64,000 nucleotides of DNA, from contig CP092081.1 of NCBI GenBank assembly GCA_022226935.1, positions 2,368,627 to 2,432,626 on the forward strand, written 5' to 3'. This stretch comes from Nitrospira sp. (GTDB lineage Bacteria; Nitrospirota; Nitrospiria; Nitrospirales; Nitrospiraceae). Every line of letters begins with the position of its first letter. Position 1 is the stretch's first letter. Shown here in pieces: positions 1 through 6,832 of this stretch. Both the position numbers and the translations under genes were made by a program. Below the pieces are notes generated by a model. The model saw only the letters and a program-made list of their open reading frames with translations, was not told where the DNA came from and did not search any database.

Positions 1-764
1 CGAATCCAGGAGTCGAGCAACGGCAAACATCCGCCGTTGAAGCGGGTGTTCATCATCTTGCCGACGATGCCGAGGACCGGCATGCCCGCGCGATGCTTGA
101 AGCAGCGCACGCCCGCGCCCTTCATCATTTCGATCATTTCCGGCGCATAGCCCTGCTCGCGGAGACGACGGGCCCCGGCCTCACCACTATAGCGGGTAGC
201 GATAAGGACGCATCCCTTGGCGACATAGGTGAAGGCCGTATCCCACGAGACCCGGTTGAGGTCGTCTAAGAACCGGCTGTCAAATTTGTACTTGCGCTTC
301 ACATCGGGCGTCAGCTCGGGGGAGCCGTCGTCCATCCACTGCTTCCAGCCCTTGCGCATCAACGGGCCCTTCAAACGATAGGGACCGTACACGCGCCGGT
401 GGAAGGTGAACCCCTTCAAGCACATGCGCGGGTTATGCGCGAACGTCCCGCGGTTGCCGTAGAGGTCTTCGTAGGTTTGGTGGTCGTAGTTCTGCTCCAC
501 CCGCATGACGACGCCGTTCCGGACGAAGGCCCGGATGCGACAGCCGTGCGTGTCGTTCGGGGAGCAGCACCAGGTAAACGAGGAATCGTATCGATACTGG
601 TCGTGATAGACCCGCTCCCAGGATCGATCCGGGTACTCACCCAGCGGGTTCCCCACCTCGATGACCGGCTGCAGCGCGGTCAAGGCGAGGACGTTGTCCG
701 CCACGGCTACGGCCGCGACGGTGCCCGCCGAGATCTTGAGAAACTGTCTCCGTGAAAATAACAT
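1..764 (-). CDS. nxrA: Nitrite oxidoreductase alpha subunit NxrA, N-terminal part (cut by window edge)
   Basis: Catalytic molybdopterin subunit of nitrite oxidoreductase, which oxidises nitrite to nitrate; in Nitrospira it faces the periplasm. Only the first 254 residues are present. They begin with a Tat leader (SRRQFLK, residues 4-10, then a hydrophobic stretch). An iron-sulfur ligand region follows, with Cys67, Asp71, Cys75 and Cys115, so Asp stands among the cysteines of a type II DMSO-reductase-like FS0 site. The text from about residue 40 matches what I remember of Nitrospira NxrA (for example YGNRGTFAHNPRMC). The ATG at 764-762 has AAGGAG six bases upstream. It is transcribed away from the response regulator at 1059. 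A paralogue or divergent copy cannot be excluded because the catalytic domain lies outside the window. Confidence 0.9.
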   Translation of the reverse strand, partial: MLFSRRQFLKISAGTVAAVAVADNVLALTALQPVIEVGNPLGEYPDRSWERVYHDQYRYDSSFTWCCSPNDTHGCRIRAFVRNGVVMRVEQNYDHQTYEDLYGNRGTFAHNPRMCLKGFTFHRRVYGPYRLKGPLMRKGWKQWMDDGSPELTPDVKRKYKFDSRFLDDLNRVSWDTAFTYVAKGCVLIATRYSGEAGARRLREQGYAPEMIEMMKGAGVRCFKHRAGMPVLGIVGKMMNTRFNGGCLPLLDSWI

Positions 765-925
765 ACATGACTCCTTATGTAAGGGGTGGAGAGTTGAGGG
801 ATGGGAAGCACAGTGCAGGGCCTCCTTTCTCTTGAGAAGCGACTCGTGTATGTATGAAGCGACAAAAAAGCAGGAGGGATCATAGCGGGGCCGTGCAGGA
901 AACAACGTCCCTGCGCAAGGAAAAT

Positions 926-947
926 CCTGTCAATTTGTAATGACAGG
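926..947. promoter_or_regulatory. Perfect inverted repeat in the nxrA upstream region
   Basis: CCTGTCA, eight bases, then TGACAGG: a perfect 7-bp dyad located 162-183 bp upstream of the nxrA start and about 110 bp upstream of the regulator start. There is no T-run, so it looks like an operator rather than a terminator. The minus strand also reads TTGACA across one arm, which could be a -35 element for nxrA, although I see no convincing -10 at the right distance. Confidence 0.45.
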
Positions 948-970
948 CCGTCTACGACAACGGTCAACCT

Positions 971-989
971 ACTAAGGGATATCCCTAGT
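971..989. promoter_or_regulatory. AGGGATATCCCT palindrome upstream of the nxrA regulator
   Basis: A 12-bp perfect palindrome (975-986) extended by ACT and AGT flanks with a single-base asymmetry. It sits between divergent nxrA and the NarL-type regulator, about 70 bp upstream of the latter. Symmetric sites of this size suit a dimeric LuxR/NarL-type regulator. Binding is an inference. Confidence 0.4.
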
Positions 990-1058
990 TGATTCTTTTA
1001 CATGCGCGTGTTCAAGTAGCGGGCGCGGAACTTCTTATAGAAGAGGAGTTCAAGACAG

Positions 1059-1700
1059 GTGCAACGGGCCGTCATCGCAGACGATCATCATCTGTACCGT
1101 CGTGGCACCCGGGACGTGATCCAGGAGGAATTTGCGCCAGAAGTCATAGCCGAAGCCAAAACAGGGACGCAACTCATTAATCTTGTGAGGGAAAGCAGCT
1201 GGGACCTGTGCATCATGGATGTGGCGATGCCCGTCAAGTCCGGTCCCGACTTAGTCGAAGAAGTGGTTCGAATCCGGCCCTCTATGCCCATTCTGATCCT
1301 CTCGATGCATCCGGAAGAGCATTATGCGGTGCGGATGATCAGGTCGGGAGCACGAGGATACCTCAATAAATCCACCACCGATTCGCTCTTATTGGTCGAA
1401 GCCATTCGTTCGTTGCTCTCCGGACATAAATTTATTACCTCTACGGTGGCGGAGTGCCTGGCCGACACCGTATGCGCCGGATCGCATCCTTCTTCAGCCC
1501 TTCATCAGATTCTCTCGAACAGAGAACTCCAAATCTTCCAAATGCTGGCAGCGGGAAAACCGGTGAAAGAGATTGCCGGCATGTTATTTATCAGCGCAGC
1601 CACGGTCAGCACCTACAGGACCCGCGTATTGACGAAACTGGCCCTCGACAGCAATGCTGAACTCGTACGATATGCGCTCGAACATTCGTTGATCACGTAA
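1059..1700 (+). CDS. NarL/FixJ-family response regulator
   Basis: DNA-binding response regulator of 213 residues. The receiver occupies about 1-120 with the acidic pair Asp8/Asp9, phospho-acceptor Asp54, Ser82 and Lys104, all in canonical places. A LuxR-type HTH covers about 151-213 (LSNRELQIF, then KEIAGMLFIS and TVSTYR). The start is GTG at 1059 with AGAGGAG about 10 bases upstream. It is divergent from nxrA across 294 bp holding two palindromes, so control of nxrA, itself, or both is a reasonable inference. No histidine kinase lies next to it, so its sensor must be elsewhere. Confidence 0.88.
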   Translation: MQRAVIADDHHLYRRGTRDVIQEEFAPEVIAEAKTGTQLINLVRESSWDLCIMDVAMPVKSGPDLVEEVVRIRPSMPILILSMHPEEHYAVRMIRSGARGYLNKSTTDSLLLVEAIRSLLSGHKFITSTVAECLADTVCAGSHPSSALHQILSNRELQIFQMLAAGKPVKEIAGMLFISAATVSTYRTRVLTKLALDSNAELVRYALEHSLIT

Positions 1701-1746
1701 TGTTGGTGCCTGAACGGCATCGGACCGTGCGCACATCAAGTTTGCC

Positions 1747-2073
1747 CTACCGACTGATTCCAGCTCCCACCGCCTCCGGTTGCAGCCAGTCGCGCACGAG
1801 CTCCGGCTCACTCGCTGCGGCCAGCCGGATCCGCTTTTGACCGCACCAGGCACAGGTCCACCGCTCGAACTCAAGTTGGCCGGAAGTGTTATCGGAGACC
1901 CAATGGTGCGCGTGTGGAGTTCTCTTCGAGAGCTTGGTCTCTACAGGAAATGAGTAGGCGGCGACGAATTTCTCGTTCAGCATGAGGCGAGGATACCGGA
2001 ATTCTACGGCGAGGTGGGTTAGGAAGATCCCTGGTCGTGGACATTGAGCCTTCACCGCGTTATCGGCAGGCAA
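1747..2073 (-). CDS. Hypothetical protein with a CxxC zinc-ribbon-like motif
   Basis: Not recognised by name. The frame encodes up to 108 residues with a central His-rich segment (PHAHHWVS) and a CAWCG motif, which suggests one half of a metal site. Composition is globular, not membrane-like. The most upstream start is a TTG at 2073 without a good ribosome binding site; an internal GTG or ATG is possible, so the N-terminus is uncertain. It converges with the response regulator at 1700 and is read in the same direction as the next two small genes. Confidence 0.5.
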   Translation of the reverse strand: MPADNAVKAQCPRPGIFLTHLAVEFRYPRLMLNEKFVAAYSFPVETKLSKRTPHAHHWVSDNTSGQLEFERWTCAWCGQKRIRLAAASEPELVRDWLQPEAVGAGISR

Positions 2074-2119
2074 GAGGATGAGGCATAACCGCTACAGGTG
2101 TGTACGCCGTGCCTGCGGA

Positions 2120-2491
2120 TTACACGAGCGCTGCTGGCACCCGCGAAGCTGTAGGGAGGGACGCACCGGAGAATGCAGGCATAGGCCAGGCCTCGGGATG
2201 CCGACCGACCCAATCGAGATCATAGCGATCAACCCGCTCGAATACTCGACATAGATGACGCGTCGCCAAGAGTGCGGCAAACCCTTCGACCCGCTGATTT
2301 CGATCGTGAAAGACCGCCGTCTCAACTTGCAGTGTTTTTTCTTGCGACCCATCAAACGGCACAATGACGAATACGTGGTAACGCTCTCCGACTTGCCGTG
2401 ACAAAATACTGGCCAGGGGGAAGCTGTGGACCAGATACCGAATCAACACCGTGAGTTTCTCCTCGGCGCTCCGCTCTTGGTACCAGGCCAT
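2120..2491 (-). CDS. Conserved-looking hypothetical protein (123 aa)
   Basis: Soluble protein of about 123 residues with no family I can name. I place the start at the ATG at 2491 because GGAGGT (2504-2499) lies seven bases upstream; the longer open frame reaching 2677 would include sequence that overlaps the small membrane gene at 2578. The middle has alternating hydrophobic and charged residues (YHVFVIVPF), as in a small alpha/beta domain. The C-terminal 20 residues are rich in Pro and Ala. Confidence 0.55.
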   Translation of the reverse strand: MAWYQERSAEEKLTVLIRYLVHSFPLASILSRQVGERYHVFVIVPFDGSQEKTLQVETAVFHDRNQRVEGFAALLATRHLCRVFERVDRYDLDWVGRHPEAWPMPAFSGASLPTASRVPAALV

Positions 2492-2577
2492 AGCCATCAC
2501 CTCCGGTATCCTGCCTCGCAGTGAGGCACCACACTGCCAACGGATCGCAAGCCAAAGAGCCTTTTTATCGCTCGGAT

Positions 2578-2697
2578 TTATCGCTCGGACCAACGAGCGG
2601 GCCTGGTGAGGAGCCCAAGCGTCGCGAGACCACAGATCACCGCTAAGAGCAGTAGACTCGCCACAAGAAACAGCCATCCTTTTATCTCCTGCGTCAT
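2578..2697 (-). CDS. Small single-pass membrane protein (39 aa)
   Basis: Short frame of 39 residues starting MTQEIKGW. One transmembrane helix spans about residues 8-31 (rich in Leu, Val, Ala), followed by a basic tail ending RPARWSER. This is the usual design of inner membrane mini-proteins with the positive end in the cytoplasm. The ribosome binding site is weak. It lies 86 bp upstream of the 2491 gene on the same strand. Function unknown; a similar-sized single-pass protein occurs at 30064-30225. Confidence 0.45.
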   Translation of the reverse strand: MTQEIKGWLFLVASLLLLAVICGLATLGLLTRPARWSER

Positions 2698-3035
2698 ACC
2701 CCTATCCTACGGCCTCCCCGTTCGGCCATGACCTAGGGAAACCGCTGGAATGCGTTCGGGAAGACTCTCGTTCGATCAGCTGGCATATCGATACATTCCG
2801 AGCTCGCTGCCTGATTGACCTGACGCACAGCGGCGGATTGATCTCTAAGGGGTGGGATGGTGAGGGAGATACGACTCAGACAGGGTGGCATCATGTGGGA
2901 GAATACACAGCGTCCGGCAAGCCCACGCATGCCTTCACGCATCACTCGCATCAGGTGATGCGAAAAGAAACGGCTAGCGGAGTTGACGGGAGGGGACGAG
3001 CTTGACGGAATGGCTTCTGAGGACGAGAAGGAAAG
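2698..3035. other. Intergenic stretch without a supported gene
   Basis: About 340 bp between the small membrane gene and the tRNA. A 72-codon minus-strand frame (2733-2951) has no ribosome binding site and an unconvincing composition. The only structure I see is the short hairpin at 2946-2963. Confidence 0.5.
2946..2963. terminator. Hairpin downstream of tRNA-Ala
   Basis: TCGCATCA and TGATGCGA form a perfect 8-bp dyad separated by GG. It lies about 70 bp past the 3' end of the minus-strand tRNA gene. No T-run follows, so termination is only a guess. Confidence 0.3.
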
Positions 3036-3111
3036 TGGTGGAGGGCAGGGGAGTTGAACCCCCGACCCCTACGTTGCGAACGTAGTGCTCTCCCAACTGA
3101 GCTAGCCCCCC
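3036..3111 (-). tRNA. tRNA-Ala (anticodon CGC)
   Basis: A full cloverleaf reads on the minus strand. The 7-bp acceptor stem GGGGGGC/GCCCTCC includes the G3-U70 wobble that identifies alanine tRNA. Also present are a GCTC/GAGC D stem, a CTACG/CGTAG anticodon stem with loop TTCGCAA (anticodon CGC, reading GCG), and a TTCAACT T loop. The 3' CCA is encoded (3038-3036). Length is 76 nt. Confidence 0.96.
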
Positions 3112-3151
3112 ACAACCGAGACGGCATTATACACAACCAGCGCGCCAGTCT

Positions 3152-3280
3152 CTAGTCCGCATGGTTCATAAACACTTCTGCTGTAATCGCCGATTCACTG
3201 CCGCGACGAGCCTTCGGCCGGCGGGCTCGTCACGTGACTCGACGATTTCACGACGAACCGCCATGAACCATGCGGACTAG
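3152..3280. repeat. Long inverted repeat with nested stem
   Basis: An 18-bp perfect inverted repeat (3152-3169 and 3263-3280; CTAGTCCGCATGGTTCAT and its complement) encloses about 93 bp. Inside is a second perfect stem, GACGAGCC/GGCTCGTC (within about 3207-3235). No open frame is present. It abuts the palindromic element at 3283. It could be a MITE-like element, or transcribed into a stable RNA. Confidence 0.6.
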
Positions 3281-3282
3281 CT

Positions 3283-3401
3283 GGCTGCGGAAAAGTCTGC
3301 GAGCGGCGTTCTCCCATCGCCCAGATGCTCAACGTACGACCGAGAGGATGATTCGCCTCTTCGCCCGCAGCGTCCTTGCTGGACAGCCGTTTTGCGCAAC
3401 C
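3283..3401. repeat. Palindromic intergenic repeat, copy B
   Basis: A 119-bp element with imperfect terminal inverted repeats (GGCTGCGGAAAA against the complement of TTTTGCGCAACC). Read on the minus strand it shares the sub-blocks CCAGCAAGG, a CGTACGTTGAG-like centre and GAGAACGCCGCT with the element at 5258-5380, so the two are one family. It lies about 40 bp downstream of the purN stop. Confidence 0.6.
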
Positions 3402-3442
3402 TGCTCGATGAAGTTGACGTGAAGAATCTGCGCGCCGTTCCA

Positions 3443-4114
3443 TCACGGATAGTGGAAACCGACCGTGGGCGCATCAGGGTCCGCCACCAGCACTCGCCGC
3501 CCCTCCACTCGCAAACGACCCTCGGCATAGAGTTGGATGGCTCGCGGATAGATGCGGTGTTCGTGCTCGAGGATGCGAGCCGCTAAGGTCTCTGCCGAGT
3601 CCCCTTCAGCAATGGGCACCGCCGCTTGAATGATGATCGGTCCTTCGTCCACCCCTTCCGTGACGAAATGCACGGTGCAGCCGGAAATTTTGCACCCGTG
3701 TTCGATGGCCTTTTCCTGCACATCCAGCCCTGGAAACGACGGAAGGAGCGACGGATGGATATTCATCATCCGGTTTTGATAAGCGGAGACCAGTACGGGG
3801 GTGACGATTTTCATGTATCCCGCCAGCAGCACCAGATCGACTTCATGCTTCTGCAAGACTTCTAGAACAGCCCGATCATAGGCCTCACGACTCTCAGGTC
3901 TCCCTGCGAAGGGTTTGGGATCGAGCCAGACTGCCGGCGCGCCGTGCTTGCGCGCGCGATCGAGGGCTACCGCGTCCTGCTTATTGCTGACCACCACTGC
4001 AACCTCGGCCGAAAGCGCATGCTGTTCGATCGCGTCGATGATCGCCTGCAGATTGGATCCCCGTCCCGAGGCCAAAACACCCAGTCGCACGAGCCGAGGA
4101 GCTTTACCCGACAT
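3443..4114 (-). CDS. purN: Phosphoribosylglycinamide formyltransferase
   Basis: Third step of de novo purine synthesis: transfers the formyl group from 10-formyl-tetrahydrofolate to GAR. 223 residues from the chosen start. The phosphate loop ASGRGSNLQ is near the N-terminus, and the catalytic triad is clear: Asn118 and His120 in [13 protein letters not shown], and Asp156 in GVDEGP. I prefer the ATG at 4114 (MSGK) because GGGTGG precedes it; an ATG 18 bases earlier also exists. The start lies within the last codons of purM, so the two are translationally coupled. Confidence 0.95.
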   Translation of the reverse strand: MSGKAPRLVRLGVLASGRGSNLQAIIDAIEQHALSAEVAVVVSNKQDAVALDRARKHGAPAVWLDPKPFAGRPESREAYDRAVLEVLQKHEVDLVLLAGYMKIVTPVLVSAYQNRMMNIHPSLLPSFPGLDVQEKAIEHGCKISGCTVHFVTEGVDEGPIIIQAAVPIAEGDSAETLAARILEHEHRIYPRAIQLYAEGRLRVEGRRVLVADPDAPTVGFHYP

Positions 4115-5141
4115 AGTCGACCACCCCTTCATCGGTCTGCTGCGCCACGATCTCGCCGATGTGGTACGCCTGCTCCCCTACCTCGCGAGCCTTCGCCATC
4201 ACCCGGTCGGCATGGTCGGGAGCCACCACCAGGATCAAGCCGATCCCCATATTGAAGACACGGTACATTTCCTCCAGCGGCACCGAACCACGCGCCCGAA
4301 CCGCCTCGAAAATCGGCAGGACCGGCCAGGATCCCCGGCGAATCCGCGCGCCACAATGCGCCGGGAAGACTCGCGGCAGGTTATCGGTGATGCCTCCGCC
4401 GGTGATGTGGGCAATCCCCTTGATCGGACAACTTTCCATCAACGACAGCACCTGCTTCGCGTAAATCCGCGTGGGTGTCAGCAAGGTTTCGCCCAGCGCC
4501 CCGTCCAATTCCGGCACGACCGTCTCGACGGTCAAGCCACTCCGCTCCAGCAGGACTTTCCTGACAAGTGAAAAGCCGTTGCTGTGCACGCCGCTGGATG
4601 CCAACCCGATGACCATGTCACCCGGAACAATCTGCTTTCCATCGACGATCTTCGGCCGATCCACCACGCCCACAGCAAACCCGGCCAGGTCATATTCACC
4701 GTCGCCGTAAAACGAGGGCATCTCGGCCGTTTCGCCCCCGATCAATGCACATCCGGCTTGTCGGCAGCCGTCGGAAATGCCTTTCACCACCGCCGCCGCC
4801 GTCGCGATCGACAGTTTGCCGGTGGCAAAATAGTCGAGGAAAAACAGAGGCTCCGCACCGCTCACGGCGATATCATTGACGCACATGGCCACCAGGTCGA
4901 TGCCGACCGTGTCATGCTTATCCATTAGAAAGGCGATCTTGAGTTTCGTCCCGACGCCATCCGTCCCCGACACGAGCACCGGATCCTGATAGCGATTAGC
5001 CTGGAACCGGAAAAGGCCGCCGAAGCCGCCCAGATCGGTCATCACTTCAGGGCGAAACGTGGCGCGCACATGCGGCTTGATCCGCTCGACGAACGCATCG
5101 CCGGCATCGATATCGACTCCGGCATCACGATAAGTAGTCAT
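4104..5141 (-). CDS. purM: Phosphoribosylformylglycinamidine cyclo-ligase
   Basis: AIR synthetase: ATP-dependent ring closure of FGAM in purine synthesis. 345 residues, normal for the family. Recognisable blocks are TDGVGTKLK near residue 60, [36 protein letters not shown] and [13 protein letters not shown]. It is the first gene of a two-gene purM-purN operon and overlaps purN by 11 bp. Upstream (5142-5383) lies the palindromic repeat copy A and the end of the NtrX-like gene. Confidence 0.96.
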   Translation of the reverse strand: MTTYRDAGVDIDAGDAFVERIKPHVRATFRPEVMTDLGGFGGLFRFQANRYQDPVLVSGTDGVGTKLKIAFLMDKHDTVGIDLVAMCVNDIAVSGAEPLFFLDYFATGKLSIATAAAVVKGISDGCRQAGCALIGGETAEMPSFYGDGEYDLAGFAVGVVDRPKIVDGKQIVPGDMVIGLASSGVHSNGFSLVRKVLLERSGLTVETVVPELDGALGETLLTPTRIYAKQVLSLMESCPIKGIAHITGGGITDNLPRVFPAHCGARIRRGSWPVLPIFEAVRARGSVPLEEMYRVFNMGIGLILVVAPDHADRVMAKAREVGEQAYHIGEIVAQQTDEGVVDYVG

Positions 5142-5257
5142 TGGGGCCGCATCTTAACGAGCCGACTGATGGCGGGTCAACATGGGAGATTGACCGTGAT
5201 TGGACCGGGATAGGGATGAAGGGAGCCATGAGTATCAGGGCGCTGTTGGGTATGAGC

Positions 5258-5380
5258 GAGTTGCTCAAAACGATCGCCCAGCAAGGCTGCAAGGAGACGT
5301 CGCGACTGAGGCGTACCCTCGGGGTACATCGCAGGGACGACGTGACTGAGAACGCCGCTGGCGGTCGTTTTCAGCAACTC
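5258..5380. repeat. Palindromic intergenic repeat, copy A
   Basis: A 123-bp element. Its ends GAGTTGCT (5258-5265) and AGCAACTC (5373-5380) are a perfect inverted repeat, continued inward by AAAACGA/TCGTTTT after one mismatch. The interior has a GGCGTACC...GGGGTAC arm. It starts three bases after the stop of the NtrX-like gene and shares sub-blocks with 3283-3401. A role as a bidirectional terminator or RNA end protector is plausible. Confidence 0.62.
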
Positions 5381-5383
5381 ACC

Positions 5384-6784
5384 TTACATTTCTGGGCGCA
5401 TCTCGACATCAAGCAACTTAATCTTCCGATGAAGATGGCTGCGTTCGATCTTGAGATCTTCCGCCGTGCGGGAAATGTTCCAATGGTGCTCACGCAATTT
5501 GCGAGCAATGAATTCCTTCTCAAATGCGTTCCGGGCATCACGGAGCGAATCGTACGGCCTGGTGAGCAACGAATTGGCCGGTTGGGCGCCGGAGGCCGAG
5601 TGGGCGGCTGATATTTGGGGACGCACTTGGAGCGCGACAGACGCATGCGCCGCCTCGATCACCGGCCCCGGCACCATGATCATCAGCCGCTCGATCAAAT
5701 TCCGCAGTTCGCGGATATTCCCCGGCCATTCGTACTGCATAAAGACATCCATGGCCTCCGCTGACACTTGCTTGATCTTCAAGCCCTGCTCTTCCGCATG
5801 CACGCGCAGGAAATGTTTTACCAGCAAGGGAATATCCTCGCGGCGATCACGCAAGGTGGGCACTACGATCGGCACCACGTTCAGGCGGTAGAACAGGTCC
5901 TCACGGAACGTCCCCTTTTCGATCTCTTGCAATAAATCTTTGTTCGACGCGGCCAGCACCCGCACGTCCACCTTGATCAACTTGGTCCCTCCGACCCGAG
6001 TGAACTGCTGCTCTTGGAGGGCTCGCAACACCTTGGCCTGGGTGCTCAAGCTCATGTCCGCAATTTCATCCAAAAACAAGGTGCCGCCATCGGCCTGCTC
6101 GAACTGGCCACGCTTCATGGTCGTCGCTCCGCTGAAGGCGCCTCGCTCGTGGCCGAACAACTCGCTCTCGATCAAGGTTTCGGGAATCGCCGCGCAGTTG
6201 ACCGCCACAAACGGCCGGTTCGCCCGGTGGCTGTGTTGATGGATGGCCCTCGCCACCAATTCCTTCCCAGTGCCGTTTTCACCGCCGATCAGCACTCGAC
6301 TGTTGGTCGGACCGGCCGTTTCGATCAGTTGTTTCAATTGCTGCATGACCGGCGCCTGGCCGATGAGTTCGAACTTGCGCTCGACTTTCGTGCGAAGCGA
6401 GCGATTCTCCTGCTCGAGCCGGTGCTGGTCCAAGGCATGCTTCACTCTAAGCGTCACATTTTCGAGGGAAAGCGGCTTTTCGATATAGTCATAGGCGCCC
6501 AACTTGATCGCTTTCACCGCGGTCTCGATCGATCCGTGCCCGGACATCATCATCACTTGCGTGCTCGGCACCAATTCACGCAGGCGCTTGAGGGTCTCCA
6601 GCCCGTCCATCTCGGGCATCCAAATATCCAGCATCATGAGTTCGGGCGGATTGATCGCGCAATGCCTGAGGGCCTCCATGCCGCTTTTGGCCACACTCAC
6701 GTCATACCCTTCATCCTCCAGGATGCTGCTCAAGGAGTTCAGAATGGAGACTTCGTCATCGACAATCAGAATCGAAGCAGACAT
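5384..6784 (-). CDS. Sigma-54-dependent response regulator, NtrX/NtrC type
   Basis: 466 residues. The receiver covers 1-115 with Asp9/Asp10, phospho-Asp53 and Lys103. A central AAA+ domain has Walker A GENGTGKE (168-175), Walker B GGTLFLDE (233-240) and the sigma-54 contact loop GAFSGA (215-220), where Ser replaces the usual Thr. A Fis-type HTH lies at the C-terminus (NISRTAEDLKIERSHLHRKI). It activates promoters read by sigma-54 RNA polymerase after phosphorylation. The partner kinase lies 48 bp upstream on the same strand. By architecture the pair resembles NtrY/NtrX, but the signal and targets are unknown here. Confidence 0.92.
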   Translation of the reverse strand: MSASILIVDDEVSILNSLSSILEDEGYDVSVAKSGMEALRHCAINPPELMMLDIWMPEMDGLETLKRLRELVPSTQVMMMSGHGSIETAVKAIKLGAYDYIEKPLSLENVTLRVKHALDQHRLEQENRSLRTKVERKFELIGQAPVMQQLKQLIETAGPTNSRVLIGGENGTGKELVARAIHQHSHRANRPFVAVNCAAIPETLIESELFGHERGAFSGATTMKRGQFEQADGGTLFLDEIADMSLSTQAKVLRALQEQQFTRVGGTKLIKVDVRVLAASNKDLLQEIEKGTFREDLFYRLNVVPIVVPTLRDRREDIPLLVKHFLRVHAEEQGLKIKQVSAEAMDVFMQYEWPGNIRELRNLIERLMIMVPGPVIEAAHASVALQVRPQISAAHSASGAQPANSLLTRPYDSLRDARNAFEKEFIARKLREHHWNISRTAEDLKIERSHLHRKIKLLDVEMRPEM

Positions 6785-6832
6785 GCATCCCCCACATACG
6801 ATCCGACGATGCCCACGCGCTCGTCCGTTCCG

